Assembly (NCBI GenBank): GCA_028456385.1
Contig: JALNQF010000421.1
Span: forward strand, 1-32,034
DNA from: Ophiosphaerella korrae
Lineage: Eukaryota > Ascomycota > Dothideomycetes > Pleosporales > Phaeosphaeriaceae
Direction of reading: 5' to 3'
DNA: 32,034 nt
The notes below the pieces were generated by a model. It was not told where the DNA came from and searched no databases. It worked only from the letters and a program-made list of their open reading frames with translations. Position numbers and translations under genes: made by a program. Within the stretch, counting starts at the first letter, position 1. Each line of letters begins with the position of its first letter. Below are positions 1 through 12,334 of the stretch, in pieces.

Positions 1-1800
1 TCTCCTTCCTAGTAACTATCTATTCTAGGTCTTGTATTTGTTAGGACGTAGTATACTATTAGTACTTGTAGTATATAGGCTTTGTTAATCTATCGCGTTT
101 TTCTTATAAGGAACTACTATTCTCTTTATATAAGTATTCTTCTTACTATAACTATATATTACTTTATTTATTCTTAAAATAGTATAAACTTTATTTCTTT
201 AGGATTACGTTCTTTCTAATCTTTGTACGCTTCCTCTATACTTATAACTAGTAAGTATTTCTAAACAAATTTCTATTCTTTATTTTGTTCCTCTATATCT
301 ATTATTGTATAGCTATTATAGCTATATATATCTAGCTAGGCGTATTCTATACCTCTTATACTTTTCTATCTTTTACTTTCTTGTAGTCTTTTAGAGGAAG
401 CTGTAGTAGTCTCTTTATCTAGTACTAGTCCTTTGGCCTAGATTAATAGGGTTTAGAGCTCTTCCCTTTTTAAGTCTTCTATTAGTAGGTCTATTATATA
501 CGCTATTTCTTCTAGCTATACTTTTATCTTTTCTTTTATTACTACTACTCTATACTTTTGTAGGAACTATCTTACTCTCTATTTACTAGAAAAATATATA
601 TAGTAGTTATCTTTATAATAAAAGGTCTAATAGAGTATTATATATTGTATTTCTTTACTCCTAGCTACTTTTTCTTAAGGTTTAGCCTATACTTATAGTA
701 TTTCTTTCTTTTTCTCTATTGTCTTTAACTAAGTTTCCTTATCTTTTTTATAGTCCTTACTTTTGTAGTCTTTTATATAGTATCTTAGTTTCCTATATTT
801 ATAATATACTATATCCTTTTTCTTCTTTAATTAGTAGTCTTTTACGTAGTAGCCTTTCTTACTATAGTTAAAATACGTAAAGTCTTTATTCTTCTTTCTC
901 CTTCTATCCTTATTTACGTTAAGGATTATAGGGTCTCTAGTGTCCTAGTTTCTAGTTTAGCTACTATACTTGTTCTTTTTCTATTCTTAAAGGTCGTTGT
1001 TAATTTAGATTACCTATTGTTTTAGAGCTTCTAGTGTCCTAGGTTTCTCTATATATATTATTTTGTATTAAATTTTTACGTTTAGTCCTTATTTAAATTG
1101 TAATATAAGGGCTAATTTATTCTATTCTATGTTTTAGCTTAGTTATTTAAATTGTAATATATATTCTAGAACACTCTTGTTTTGTATAAGCCTTTTAAGT
1201 TTCTCTTTAGCTTATTAGGTAATATCTATATCTTTAAATACTACTCTTATTTGTTTAGTAAAGTATTTATAGCTTCTAAAAATAGCTCTAGTTTTGTCTT
1301 TTTAGGTTATTAGAGAATACGTTGTATAGTCTATCTAGTAAGGCTCGTACTATCTTATTGCGTCTTCTTTAAGGTGTAGTCTAATATATATTACCTTCTT
1401 TTCTTCTATGTCAAAGTATAGTACTTATACGTCTATCTAGAGTTGTACTAACGCTATAAAGAGTCTTAATTTTTCCTTTATTCTATTAAACTTTTTAAGA
1501 ATAGGTATCTTAGGTAGTTTCTTTGTTGCACTTATTTCTAGTCGTTAGGTAATTAGCTCTATCTAGTTCTAGCCTTTAATAATAGCTTTAATTTGTACTT
1601 TGTTCTATTTTAAGTAGTCTTGTAGTTCCTTATTCTACGTTTCTAGTGCTTCGATTACTATCTTTATATCTTCTTTATTATTAATTAGTTTATTTATATA
1701 GTCCTTAATTGTTTCCTATATAGTACTATCTAACTTATAACTACTCTTAGGGGCTTTACTTATTAAACTTTCTACTATCGTGTTAGCTAGACTATGCGCT
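1..1800 (-). mobile_element. Ty3/gypsy gag remnant, minus strand, runs off left edge
   Basis: Read on the minus strand from about 1,790 leftwards with stops tolerated, a gag-like protein appears: a helical N-terminal part rich in Glu, Lys and Gln (about 1,500-1,790), then a retrotransposon-gag core with words like FKDIDITQQAKEKLKRL and an EYIFQFKQL-type motif (about 1,100-1,300). A basic and glutamine-rich stretch follows, and further left an apparent zinc-knuckle-like region (about 750-900). The protease and reverse transcriptase would lie left of position 1. It sits immediately inside the LTR at 1,849-2,269, which is the expected order LTR-gag on the minus strand. All CAA, CAG and TGG codons are lost to stops, so it is dead. 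Confidence 0.65.
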
Positions 1801-1848
1801 ACTTACGCTTTACTTCTCGCAATAACTAAATTAGCAAGGTATTACTAG

Positions 1849-2269
1849 CTTACTAGGGTTAACTTCCTAATAGCCTAGATAGGTATTAGTAAATTGTAAA
1901 GTAATAACAAAAGCTTATATTATAATCTATAATAGGCTATAAACAATAGAAGATATTTTGTAACTATCTTTGTATTATTACTCGTAGTTAATAATTAAAT
2001 TACTAATACTATCTTAATAATGCGCATCGCTACTAACTATATACTTGTCTTAATCTATTAATCTATTACTGCTAAGAACAATAGATTACAGATTACCTTA
2101 ATCTATAATCTATTAACGCTAAGAGTCTATAGATTATAGATTACTTTAGGTGTCCTAATTATGTGTAGTTTCCTAATTAAGTTCGTATTCTTCGTGTTCG
2201 TAAGAACTTAATCCTTTAGTCGTAGGGCTAATTAGTTCTATCTATGTTTCTCTTGTTACTATCGTAACA
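1849..2269 (-). repeat. Gypsy LTR copy in inverted orientation
   Basis: The reverse complement begins TGTTAC (ending at 2,269 on the plus strand) and is followed by AACAAGAGAAA and GAACTAATTAG. The same words, in the same order, occur in the LTRs at 6,945 and 9,545 on the plus strand. Further blocks shared with the 9,545 copy include ACTAACTATATACTT and the AATCTATAATCTAT stretch. The left boundary near 1,849 is approximate because mutation has blurred it. With gag immediately to its left on the minus strand this is the 5' LTR of a minus-strand element. Confidence 0.65.
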
Positions 2270-2279
2270 AAACCTATAT

Positions 2280-3765
2280 TAGTAAAATCTAAAGCTTTTT
2301 TAATAACTTTATATAAACTATAGTAAAAAGATACTTTTATATAGGTATAAGTAAAGAGTTTAATAAAAGTTAAAAGTACTTAATATAGTAGTAAAGTATA
2401 AGTATAGTACTTAGATAATAAAGAAGTTTTAAGATATAAAAGTAGAGTATATATTCTAGAAGAACTTACTATTAGGTAAGAAATTCTACTCTAGTATTAT
2501 AACTTATATATAGCTAGCTACTTTAGTATATATAAAATACTTAAGCTAATTATAAGATACTATTACTAGCTATTAATAGAGTAAGATAATTAAGAATATA
2601 TAAAGACTTACGTAATATACTAATAAAATAAAGTACTAAAGTATAAGTAATATAGAGAATTATCTTCTTTACTAATCTTAAGTAATATCTTTAAAGAAGT
2701 CTCTCTAGACTTTATTATAGGCCTCCTACTTTTAAAAAATAGCTTAGGGTATATATATAATATAATACTAGTAATAGTAAACTACTTATCAATAATAGCT
2801 ATCTATATCCTAGTACTTAAAAAGTAAGACGTATAATAGTTTATAGAAGTATACTTTAATAATATTATTTTAAACTATAAGATATAGAAAAGTATTATAT
2901 TAGACTAAGAGTTAATCCTTACTTTAAAATTTTAGGTAGAAATATACTACTAACTATAAGTAACGCGTAAGCTAAGTATAGCTTTCTACCTATAGACTAA
3001 TAAGTAAACTAAATAATAAAATTAGACTTTAGAATAGTATTTAAGAATCTTTATAATAGAGAATTAAGATAATTAGGTTACTTTACTAAAAATAGTATAA
3101 TTTATATATAATAACTTAATTTATAAAAGAATAAAAATATCGCCTTTTTATACTATACTAAGTAAATACCTAATCTTTATATACTTACTTAAAAATAGTA
3201 AGCTAAAAAGAGAAGTACTAGATACTATTTAAAGAGTAAAGCGTATATATAGTATATAAGTAATACTTATAGAGTTTCTATAGAAAGTATAAGTATATTA
3301 AGTATAGTACTATAATAATAAATATAAACTAGAAGTCTTTAGAAAAAGAGAGCTAGTCTTACTAAGTATAAAGAACTTAAGCTTTACTTACTAACTATAT
3401 AAGAAGCTATTAGATAAATTTATTAGACTATTTTAAGTATAAGACGTAGTAAGAACGTAGGTATACTACTTACTACTACTACCTTACTATTTTATTTATA
3501 ACGTATTTTATATTTCTCTCTTTAAGAGATAAAAATCTTAATTAGGTATAGAAGATAATACTTAGCTACCTAAGGTAATAAAAGAAAGAGAAAAAGTATA
3601 AGAGGTTAAAAGAATCCTAAAGAAACGTAAAAAGAAAAGATAACTAGAGTATCTCTTTAGATAGAAAAGATATAATAAATCCTAGGATATATAGACTCTT
3701 ACTATAGATTTTAAAGATATAGATAAACTCTTTAAAGATTTTAATTTAGCTTAAAGCGCTTTATA
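2280..3765 (+). mobile_element. Gypsy chromovirus integrase with chromodomain, RIP-killed
   Basis: With stops tolerated, the plus strand gives the C-terminal half of a Ty3/gypsy pol. Order: an integrase zinc-binding region (about 2,340-2,640), words matching KYKQYREL and the VSLDFITGLL start of the catalytic core (about 2,640-2,730), the central motif around QTNKQTK and NQTLEQYLRIF (about 2,980-3,050), then the core end IYNNLIYKRIKISPFY (about 3,100-3,150). The typical NVFYISLFK stretch follows (about 3,500). The last part (about 3,600-3,765) is a chromodomain with its W-K-x-Y-N core damaged, which places the element in the chromovirus lineage. Reverse transcriptase and RNase H are not visible upstream, where the inverted LTR ends at 2,269, so the element is 5'-truncated. 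Nearly every Trp and Gln codon is a stop. Confidence 0.8.
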
Positions 3766-3984
3766 AGTAAAATAGATATAGAAAATATAATTTATATACT
3801 TAAAACGTACTTATAGAGTAAATAGCGTAATCTAACTTTTAGATCTATAGCTAAGTATCTATATATATAAAAAATAAATAATTATACTATAAACTATTTC
3901 TTTTCTACTTATTAGATAAGCTTAAACTACTCTCTACTTATATCCTACTTACTTTTTAAAAGTAGAACGTCTTAACCTTCTACT
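3766..3984. other. AT-rich stretch 3' of the chromovirus
   Basis: This contains RIP-mutated sequence downstream of the chromodomain. No LTR could be matched to another copy here and no gene is visible. Confidence 0.4.
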
Positions 3985-4122
3985 TTATTTTCTTTCTCTT
4001 CTTCTTCTTTTTATTCTTCTTCTTCTACTTCTTCTTCCTCTACTACCTCTTCTTCTCTTTCTTTTTTTTCTTTTTCTTTTTTTTCTTTATTACTATCTTT
4101 ATTATTATTATTATTATTATTA
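3985..4122. repeat. Polypyrimidine tract with TTC and TTA microsatellites
   Basis: The plus strand is almost pure C/T from about 3,985 to 4,090, with many TTC and TTCT units, and ends in a run of TTA/ATT triplets at 4,098-4,122. Pyrimidine-only DNA has no CA on this strand, so RIP leaves it largely unchanged. That may be why it survives as a recognisable block inside the eroded region. Confidence 0.75.
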
Positions 4123-5344
4123 GCTTATTGTATAGAAGAGTTACTATAGTAAGCCTAAAAAGTAGTTAGTATATGTTATATAGGCGTAGTATAGATAAAT
4201 ATATAATAGAGTAAAGATAACCTAAAATCTCTATTAATACTTTAACTAAACCCTTCTACTAAGCTATAAGGCTACGCTACTTAGTTAAAATAAGCCCTAA
4301 AAATTAAGGCGTAGTTATAAGTATTTAAGTACGCACTCTTAAAGGAGCACTACTATAAGTAGTAAAGTACCTATAGTTTAATAGCTTTAAGTTAAAAGTA
4401 TGCTAGGTATAAGTAAGCTTAACGCTAGTATAGCGTACCTCTAAGTTATTCTTAGGAGCGCTAGTATTAGATATAGTAGTATTATATATATTATAAAGCT
4501 TATAAAGATAATTAACGCGCCTATTAAGTATAGAAAGTACTTATTTATATTAGTTAAAGTGTATATAAAGAGTATATATTATAGTTACTAAGGTATAGCT
4601 ACTATAATTACTAGAGGAATAATACTAGTAGTAACGTTCTTCTAGCATATTATATACTTCCTTCTAGTTAATAATACTTTAAGCGTAGCGTAGGAAAGTA
4701 GTATATAAAGTATTATAGTTAGCGCGCTTAGTATCTACGCTCTACTTAAAAGGCTAGGCTTAATAGATATTACTTTTCTTAATAAACTTTAGGTAAGGAT
4801 AGTAAACTATAGTAATAATTACTAAATATATACTACGTGTACGTTAAGTATATACTATAGTTAATAAGAAGATAAGTAAAATAATTATAAAAGAAAAATA
4901 TTTTTTATATAGGGTCTACTAAGAGTAAACGTAATTATATAAGTAATAATCTTTTACTTATTATTAAAATATAAATAAAATATTATATATAAGTATAATA
5001 ATAATAATATGCCTAATATATAGGTATAGCGGGTAAGGTACGTAAATACTCTATTCTCTACTTTCTTAAAAGTTTAGGGTTTTTATTAAGGTTATACTTT
5101 AAGAAGCTAGTAAAGATACTAGCTAGAGAGAGAAGCTTTATAATAAAGGTTTATTAAATACTTAAGACTTTTATAAACTCTAGTATAAGTTAAAAGTAAA
5201 GCTAATATACTAAAGATTATAATATTATATAGTTATAATCTAAAGTAGAGCTAGTACGCTATATAAGCGTATAAAAGGCTTAATACTTATAAAGAGAGTA
5301 AAGTAAGTATTATTCTCTCTTAAATACTAGTAGTACTATTAAAT
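4123..5344. other. RIP-mutated DNA, unidentified
   Basis: No coding motif, LTR pair or terminal repeat could be assigned to this stretch. It contains somewhat more GCG words than its neighbours (about 4,250-4,760). It may hold the 3' LTR of the element to its left or the 5' pol part of the element to its right, but neither could be shown. Confidence 0.4.
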
Positions 5345-6300
5345 ACTATCTATTATCTCTTTACTATCTCTTGTAGCCTATAGTAAGTACTATTATCTTC
5401 TAGCTACTTCTTAACAAGTATAGTATCCTAGATAAAATTATTATAGATAGAAATATAAGATTTATATTAAAACTATAGAGAACAATAATAGTATTATTAG
5501 GAATAAAATATTAAATATTAATAGTATACTATCTATAGATAGATAGATAGTTAGAATATATAAACTAAACTATAGAATAGTACTTAAGATATTACCTTAA
5601 CTATAACTAGAATAACTAGGTATAGTTACTACCTATAGTATAGTTAGTATATAATAGCGTAAAAAACGTAGTAATAAGACTATTCCTCTTCTTTACGAAT
5701 TATAGATTTAGTCTTAATATATACTAAATACTAAAATTTAAAAAATCTTAGTTTTTAAGAGAAAACTTTGCAAATAAACTTAAGGAAATATATAATTAAT
5801 TAAGATAGGATATAGAATTCCTACACAATTAGATAGTAAAATACTACAACTAAAAATATACAAAAAGACCCTAATTTAAAGAAGAAGAAAAAGTATAGTT
5901 ACTATAAAAGAATATTAAAAGTAAATAATTAAGATTAAAACTAGATTATGTTAAGATAAGACTATATAAAGTAGAGAAAGAAGTTACGCTAGTTATATTT
6001 AAGCTAAAATTACCTAGTAAAATAAGGATATACCTAATATTTTACGTAGTACTACTAGAAAAAGTACTATAAAATATAGAACTACTAGTATATAAAGTAG
6101 ATATATATAGAGAGTAAGAAGAATAAAAAGTTAAGAAGATCTTAGTATACTAATTCTATAATAGAAAAAACTATTACTTAGTAGAATAGATAGGTACTAA
6201 CGAGAAAGGGTAACTATAGGAAGAAATATAGGAACTAGAAGATAACCTTAACTACTCTAAGAAACTAGAGGGGTTCTAAAATTAAAACCTTCTAGAACGC
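5345..6300 (+). mobile_element. Second gypsy chromovirus integrase with chromodomain
   Basis: Stop-tolerant translation gives the integrase core from about 5,410 (ILDKIIIDRNIRF), through an INQTIEQYLRYYL-like word near 5,560-5,600, a VYNSVKN word near 5,650 and the core end FFTNYRF near 5,690. The LREDF-like helix and a KLKEIYNQLRQDI-type word follow (about 5,750-5,800), then IRIYLIFYVVLLEKVL (about 6,025-6,070). A chromodomain with YNRKNYYLVE and a following EKG loop lies at about 6,110-6,290. The chromodomain differs clearly from the one near 3,600, so two gypsy families are present. Tryptophan and glutamine codons are replaced by stops throughout. The polypurine tract and LTR lie downstream in the expected order. 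Confidence 0.8.
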
Positions 6301-6929
6301 CTTGTAGTAAACTAAGAAGACCTACGATACTACTACTAGATAGAGAGGAGATAGGAACGTTTAATATAATAGGAGCTAGAGTAACCTCTATAGTATCCTT
6401 AAGGTCTATCTTAGCCCCTAGGGTACAAGACTACTTAGATAACCTAGCGTTGTTATAAGCTATTAGCTTATAAAGGCGATTAGTATAAGCTTAAAGTTTT
6501 ACTATCTTATACGTAGTCTTAGAGATTAGATTACGCTAAGCGCGTTCTATATCTACTAGCTATAATAATAGTTTTACTTAAGCTCTATTAATAGCTCGCC
6601 CTATATAACTTAGAACCTAGAGATATAATTATAATTAAATACTTACACTCTATAAGAGAAATACTAGAAAGAGTATACTAGTACTAAACGTTAGTATAGA
6701 TATACTTACTATAAGCCTTACTATTCTTTAAGGATATAAGATAAGTTAACTCTAGACTATTATAACGAGAACAAGGAAATATTTTAATACTATTTTAAGT
6801 AACCTAGTCTATAAGAAGCACTTTATTACGCTAAGAATAATAAGGTATAGAGAATAATAAAGAACTTAATATTAATAAAGAAATAGGATTAATAACTCTA
6901 GTCCTAGGATAGATAAACTAGGACCTACT
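6301..6929 (+). mobile_element. 3' tail of the second gypsy element
   Basis: RIP-mutated sequence between the chromodomain and the polypurine tract. Its last 80 bases (about 6,855-6,929) closely match about 9,455-9,530, which sits just before the LTR at 9,545. The 3' tail of this family is therefore present twice. Confidence 0.55.
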
Positions 6930-6944
6930 TAGAGGAGAGAATAG
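6930..6944 (+). other. Polypurine tract before the LTR
   Basis: A run AGAGGAGAGAATAG ends directly at the TGTTAT start of the LTR. A polypurine tract in this position primes plus-strand DNA synthesis in LTR retrotransposons and marks the following repeat as a 3' LTR. The copy at 9,530-9,544 has the related AAGAGAGGAATAG. Confidence 0.6.
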
Positions 6945-7383
6945 TGTTATAGACGTAACAAGAGAAATTAAAATAGAACTAATTAGTCTTAACTTAAATA
7001 CTAACAAAGTATAGAACGAGTAGGGTAATAACCTTAATTAGGAAGTTAACTACAACTAGGATATATAATAACTTTGTAACTTTATAAAGCTTAGCGCCTA
7101 TAAAGCTACAAAGCTATAGACTTTATAACTTTATAAGGCTTAGCACTTACAAAGCTATAAAGTTACTAAGAAGTATTAGTATATAGTTAATAAAAGATGC
7201 GTATTATTAGGATAGTATTAGTAATCTAATCTCTAACCTAGAACGCTAATACTCGACATTGTACATATAAATTAACTATTGTTTATAGTTATTACTAATT
7301 ATAACACGAGTTTTTGTTATTAACTCCTAATCTACTAATACTCTAATAGTTACTTGTAGTTAATAATAGGTAACCCTATTACA
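6945..7383 (+). repeat. Gypsy 3' LTR, TGTTAT...ATTACA
   Basis: The repeat begins TGTTAT and ends ATTACA, so it has the canonical TG...CA ends, and it is 439 bases long. It shares ordered blocks with the 9,545-10,002 copy (AACAAGAGAAATTAA, GAACTAATTAGTCTTAAC, AGTATTAGTAATCTA, a CCCTATTA end) and with the inverted copy at 1,849-2,269. A short internal direct repeat with AAAGCTATAAAG-like words lies at 7,080-7,165. Confidence 0.75.
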
Positions 7384-9454
7384 AGTAAGTTATAAACTTA
7401 CTAATATTAGTATAAAAATAAGAGATATAAGAGATAACTCTTTTATACCTTATAGCTTACTTTAAAGAAAAAATACTCTAGGTATAATAAAAGTAAGTAG
7501 CTTAAGCTAATACTTTTTACTAAAGTAGACTAGTATATAAAGTTAGTAACTAAGCCTATATTAGTATAGCTAATTAGAAAACTACTTACTTAATCCTAAA
7601 ATTAAACTACTAATAAGTAGACCTATACTCTATTAAGAGAGTTATCTATAATAGTAAAGTATATAAGCTAGTACTACTCTAAGAAATATAAAGTAAAGGT
7701 ATATTTTTAGTCTTCTTTCTAAAACTCTTATACTCTAAAGATTAAAAGTTTTACTAGATTAAGACTTACTATAGCTAATCTTTATTATTATTACTAATAA
7801 AGAAACTAGTAGTATATATAAAAAATACTTAGTAAAAGCTATTTTAGACGTATACTTTAAAGAGTATAGAAAATATATAAGATAGTACTACTTAGTCTAC
7901 TAGACTAGCTATAATAAACTTATATAGAAGCTAGTAAAAGAATTTATAAAATATAAAGCTACTTTTAACTTTTACTAGAACTACTTAAAGAAGCCTAAAC
8001 TACTAACTCTATATATACTTCTAAAATAAAGCTCTAATAAAGACTTAACTTATTAAAGTACTTTAGATTATTAATAGGTATAAAAAAGCCTTCTCTAAGG
8101 CGTAATTACTACTTTTAACTTTTACTAGAACTACTTAGAAAAGTTTAAACTATTAACTATATACTCTAAAATAAAACTCTAATAAAAACGTAACCTATTA
8201 AAGTACTCTAGCCTATTAGTAGGTATAAAAAGGCTTATATAAAGCGTAATTAAAAAACTTTACTACTAGCTAAAAGCTAAATTATAGTATAAAAAAATAG
8301 TAAAAGTAGTTTACTTTAGCTAGTAAGTGTAAAACTCTTTTTAAGTTAAGGCTTACTATTACTACTATAGCTATAACTACTACGCTCTCTTATAACTAGT
8401 TATATATAAGTCTAGTTTACTATTATAGAATTTATAACTAGCTACTAAATTTCTAGCTAAAGCTACTTTATACTTCTTACTCTTTAATACTTATAAATAT
8501 TAAGCTTACTAGGTTCTCTATATTAATAAACCTACTTATTATAAAGCTTATATCTATAGTAAGTACTTATATAAAGATCTAGTACTATTAAGTTACTTAG
8601 TAGTATTAACTTTACTTTCTCTTATACTATATATAAATACTTTTAGGTTTAATTTTATTAGTATAAAGTAGAAGTAGTAAAAAAGAGTTTATAGTTAATA
8701 TATTTTATATATAAAAGTAGTATAAGTCTTAATTTTATACTAAAATTAGTAAAAACCTTAGTACTATACTTACTAAATACTAGCTTTAACTTAATACAAC
8801 TCCTTTATAGTTAACTTCTTTAACTCTAACTACTACTACTACTTAATAAGTATTATTAGCTAATTAGAGCTCTCTTTAAGCTCTAGGAATTTTCTCTTTA
8901 AAAGGAAGGAAATATATAAAAGAGTTATTTCTTAGATCTTTTACTTTTACGCTAATATTAATATATTTACAACTTTCTACTATTATAAACTTACTAATAT
9001 TTAACTACTTTTCTACTTTTAGTTAGCGCTTAGTAAGCTACTACGTATATATACTTAGTACTTACTTAGATAGCTTTATTTACTATTTACTCTTTTTAGT
9101 TAATTATTAAAACTACTTTATTAAGTTATCTTATATAAAGTCTACTTTATAATAATCTATAATAATAGTTTTTCTTTAATATAGTTAATAGCTCTCTTTA
9201 TAATAAGTAAGTATAAATATATATATAAGTATTCTTAACCTATACTCTACTATAAAAATTCTAGAAATATTATAAGAAATATAAATATTAGTATAAATAT
9301 ATACTTTATAAGCTTTACTATACTTTAAAGAAAGATAAGTAATTATAAAGTTTAAAGATTTATAATAAAAGTAAAGAAATATTATAATACCTTTATATAA
9401 TATATAATTAGCTAGGGTAAGATAATAATAAGTTAAAGGAGTAAGTATAAAAGA
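7384..9454. other. Unidentified RIP-mutated interval between two 3' LTRs
   Basis: About 2 kb lies between the LTR at 6,945-7,383 and the 3' tail of the next LTR-bearing copy. Stop-tolerant reading of the plus strand from about 7,740 to 8,700 gives a long Tyr/Leu/Lys-rich product with few frame changes, so a gene probably existed there, but no family motif was recognised. It contains the tandem duplication listed separately. Confidence 0.45.
7955..8254 (+). repeat. Tandem duplication of about 150 bases
   Basis: The word ACTTTTAACTTTTACTAGAA occurs at 7,961 and again at 8,111, a spacing of exactly 150. The following blocks repeat in order: CTACTTA, AAACTA, TTAACT, AAAATAAA, CTCTAATAAA, ATTAAAGTACT, TATTA.TAGGTATAAAAA and GCGTAATTA. 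The two units differ mainly by A/G and T/C changes, as expected if duplication came first and RIP later. Confidence 0.8.
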
Positions 9455-9529
9455 AGATAAAGAACTTTATATTAATAAAGAAATAGGATTAATAACTTTA
9501 GCTCTAGGATAAGAAAATAAGAACCTACT

Positions 9530-9544
9530 TAAAGAGAGGAATAG
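9530..9544 (+). other. Polypurine tract before the third LTR
   Basis: A purine run with AAAGAGAGGAATAG ends at the LTR start and is preceded by sequence matching 6,855-6,929. This copy too is therefore a 3' end. Confidence 0.5.
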
Positions 9545-10002
9545 TATTATAGTAGTAATAAGAGAAATTAAGATAGAACTAATTAGTCTTAACTTTAGTA
9601 CTAATAAAGTATTAGATAAGTAGAGTAATAACTTTAATTAAGAAATAATATATAACTAAGATATATAAGTATTATCTATAAATCTATAAAGTATATAGAC
9701 TTAAAGATATAATAGATTAATAGATTAGTAATCTATAATCTATAGCTACTAAGATTAAATATAATAAATAGATTAATAGAGTAGTATAAGTATATAGTTA
9801 GTAAGGATATATATTACTAGAATAGTATTAGTAATCTATTCTCTAACTAAGAGTAATAATACTTTAATATTACCTATTAGGAATTATTTAATATTTCCAA
9901 GTGTATTATATAAATATAATATATACTTTAGTTATTAACTTCTAATCTACTTAACTCTCTCTTTAAAGCTTTAGGTAGTTATTAACTTAAGGCCCTATTA
10001 TA
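9545..10002 (+). repeat. Gypsy 3' LTR, RIP-altered ends
   Basis: This LTR starts TATTAT, consistent with TGTTAT after G-to-A change, and ends CCCTATTATA, consistent with CCCTATTACA. It is 458 bases long. It matches the LTR at 6,945-7,383 in order over most of its length and matches the reverse complement of 1,849-2,269, especially the AATCTATAATCTAT-rich part at about 9,730-9,850. Confidence 0.7.
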
Positions 10003-10575
10003 AATATAATAAAGAAACTAGTACTTTAATAGAAAAAGTATTAAAGATTTAGCTTACTACTATCTTAAAAAACTTAGCTAAGACTACTATAGTATAAATC
10101 TATAAATAGAGCGTAGAGCTAAAGGTAAATAAATAGAGATTAATAAACTTTTTTTTTACTTTAACTTATATTAATTTATAACTTTTATATCTAATACTAG
10201 TTTTTAAAAACTAACTTAATAGGTAAAAACTTTATAATATAAACTAATTATAGTAAGATAGCTTTTAAAGAATACTTCTAAACTTATTAAAGTTAAACTT
10301 AAATTAATTAATAAAATAACTATAATAAATCTTAAACTTAAGTACTAAAAACTTAATATTATTAGCACTTTTAAATAACTCTTAATTAGCTATAAGCTAG
10401 GTTTAGGCTTACTATACGTATTTAGTACTATACTATACCTTTATAGTTATATTTAGTAGTATAGAGCTTAACTTTATACTTAGATAAGCTAAGTTATAAA
10501 TAGCTAATAGAGTTTTATTTAAGCTAAATAACTAAATAAAATTAAATACTATATATACTTAAAAGTATAAAGCTC
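10003..10575. other. RIP-mutated DNA, nothing identified
   Basis: The interval between the third gypsy LTR and the Fot1/pogo element shows no recognisable motif. It may contain further transposon debris. Confidence 0.4.
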
Positions 10576-10577
10576 TA

Positions 10578-10665
10578 ACGTATTTTATAAGTAAGTTAGT
10601 AACCTAAGTAAGTTAGTAACGCCTAAATAGCGTACTACCTACGTATAATAATTACGTAATATCTT
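10578..10665 (+). repeat. Left terminal inverted repeat of the Fot1/pogo element
   Basis: The first roughly 88 bases match the reverse complement of the other end with scattered transitions and small indels. They include a doubled word AAGTTAGTAA separated by CCTAAGT, and TACTACCTACGTA. The internally repeated word could be a doubled transposase binding site. Confidence 0.8.
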
Positions 10666-12334
10666 TACTATAATAATCTTAAAAGATATATACTAAAGCT
10701 AATTTATAGCTTACTATTCTTAATATTAATACGTAATGCGTATAAAGTATTAACTAAGCTATAACGTAATATAATATACCTAAAAGTATACTTATTAACT
10801 AACGCGCTAAGAAGTATATATAATATAACTATAAAGTAAATAAAAAGCTCCTAATAAAACTAGAAGAGAAGGCTATAGTCTAAAGAGTTCTTAAGTAGTC
10901 TATATAAAGTCTTACGCCCTTAAGGTATATTATATAAGAAATAGTAGATAGACTCTTTAGAGCGTAGTAAAGTAACTCTATTAGTAAAAATTAGGTTAAT
11001 AACTTTATTAAGTATACTCTTAAGCTTTAGAAGCGCTAAATCTATCTATATAACTATTAGTAAGCTACCTATAAAGATTTTATAGCTATCTTATACTAGC
11101 TTAACTTAATATAAGAGATAAAATAGAAGTATAAGATTATAGATAATAATATCTATAATTTTAATAAGGCTAGCGTTATTATAAGTAAGATTATAGTATA
11201 AATAGTTATTACTAGTTTAGAAGTAGCTAGGAGAAAGAAGATTATCTAGCTAGGTAACTATAAGTAAGTTACTATTATCTAAAGTATATTAGCTATAAGT
11301 TACTTACTCTTACTCTTTATTATCTTTATAAGTAGTATACTTATTAATACCTAGTTTAAAGACTTACTACGTAATTAGATTCTCAAAGTAAGCTCTAATA
11401 GCTAGATAAATAACTAGCTTACTTTTACTTAGTTAGAGTACTTTAATAAGTATATAAAGTTAAGTACTATAGGCGTATACTAGCTACTTATACTTAATAG
11501 CTATAAGAGCTATAACTTACTTAAATTTTAAGATCTTTATAAAGAGAAAAAAAATTATCTTTTACTATATACTTTTGTATTTATTATACCTACTATAACC
11601 TTTTAATATTAGTTACTTTACGCTATTAAAGCGTAAGTATAGTAACTAGATCTCTACTTTAGTATATAACTATATATATTTTATTAGTAAAGAAACCTTC
11701 TTCTAAGTATTTAAGCTAGCTTTTAAATAGTCTTTAATAGTAAAGAATATTAAAGTAGGTTTTAGAAGTACTAGGCTAGTCTTATATAACCTAAAAGCTA
11801 TTCTATTAAAGCTTAATATAAGGTTATAGACTTTAGTACTATTACTACTAAAGTAGAACGTATAGGAGGCGTAGATACTACGTAATATATATAAGATTAA
11901 GGCGTAGTCTACGCTTATTTAATAGAAGATATAAAACTATTATAAGTTCTCTATAAGCTTATTAGATAAAAAGATTAATTAGCTAAGTAAAGGTGTATAG
12001 TAGATTATATATAATATAGTATTATTATAAGAAGAATAAGTATATATATAAAGTGTAATTAATAAGCTTATAAAGCGTTAGTTAAGAAAATAAAAGTATA
12101 TTTAGATAGAGGAGACTTTAATAGTAAGAGAAATATAGGACTTAATTACTAAGAAAGAGAATAGAAAGTATAATACTAGTAAAAGGCGTATATATAAAGT
12201 ATATAGTATAATATACTATAGACGTTATAGTAAAAAAGAATATAACTCTTATACCTATAATATAGAAATAGATAATACTAAAGATAGTAATATATCTAAA
12301 GAATAAATTAGCTTATTATAATTTTTACTAAGTA

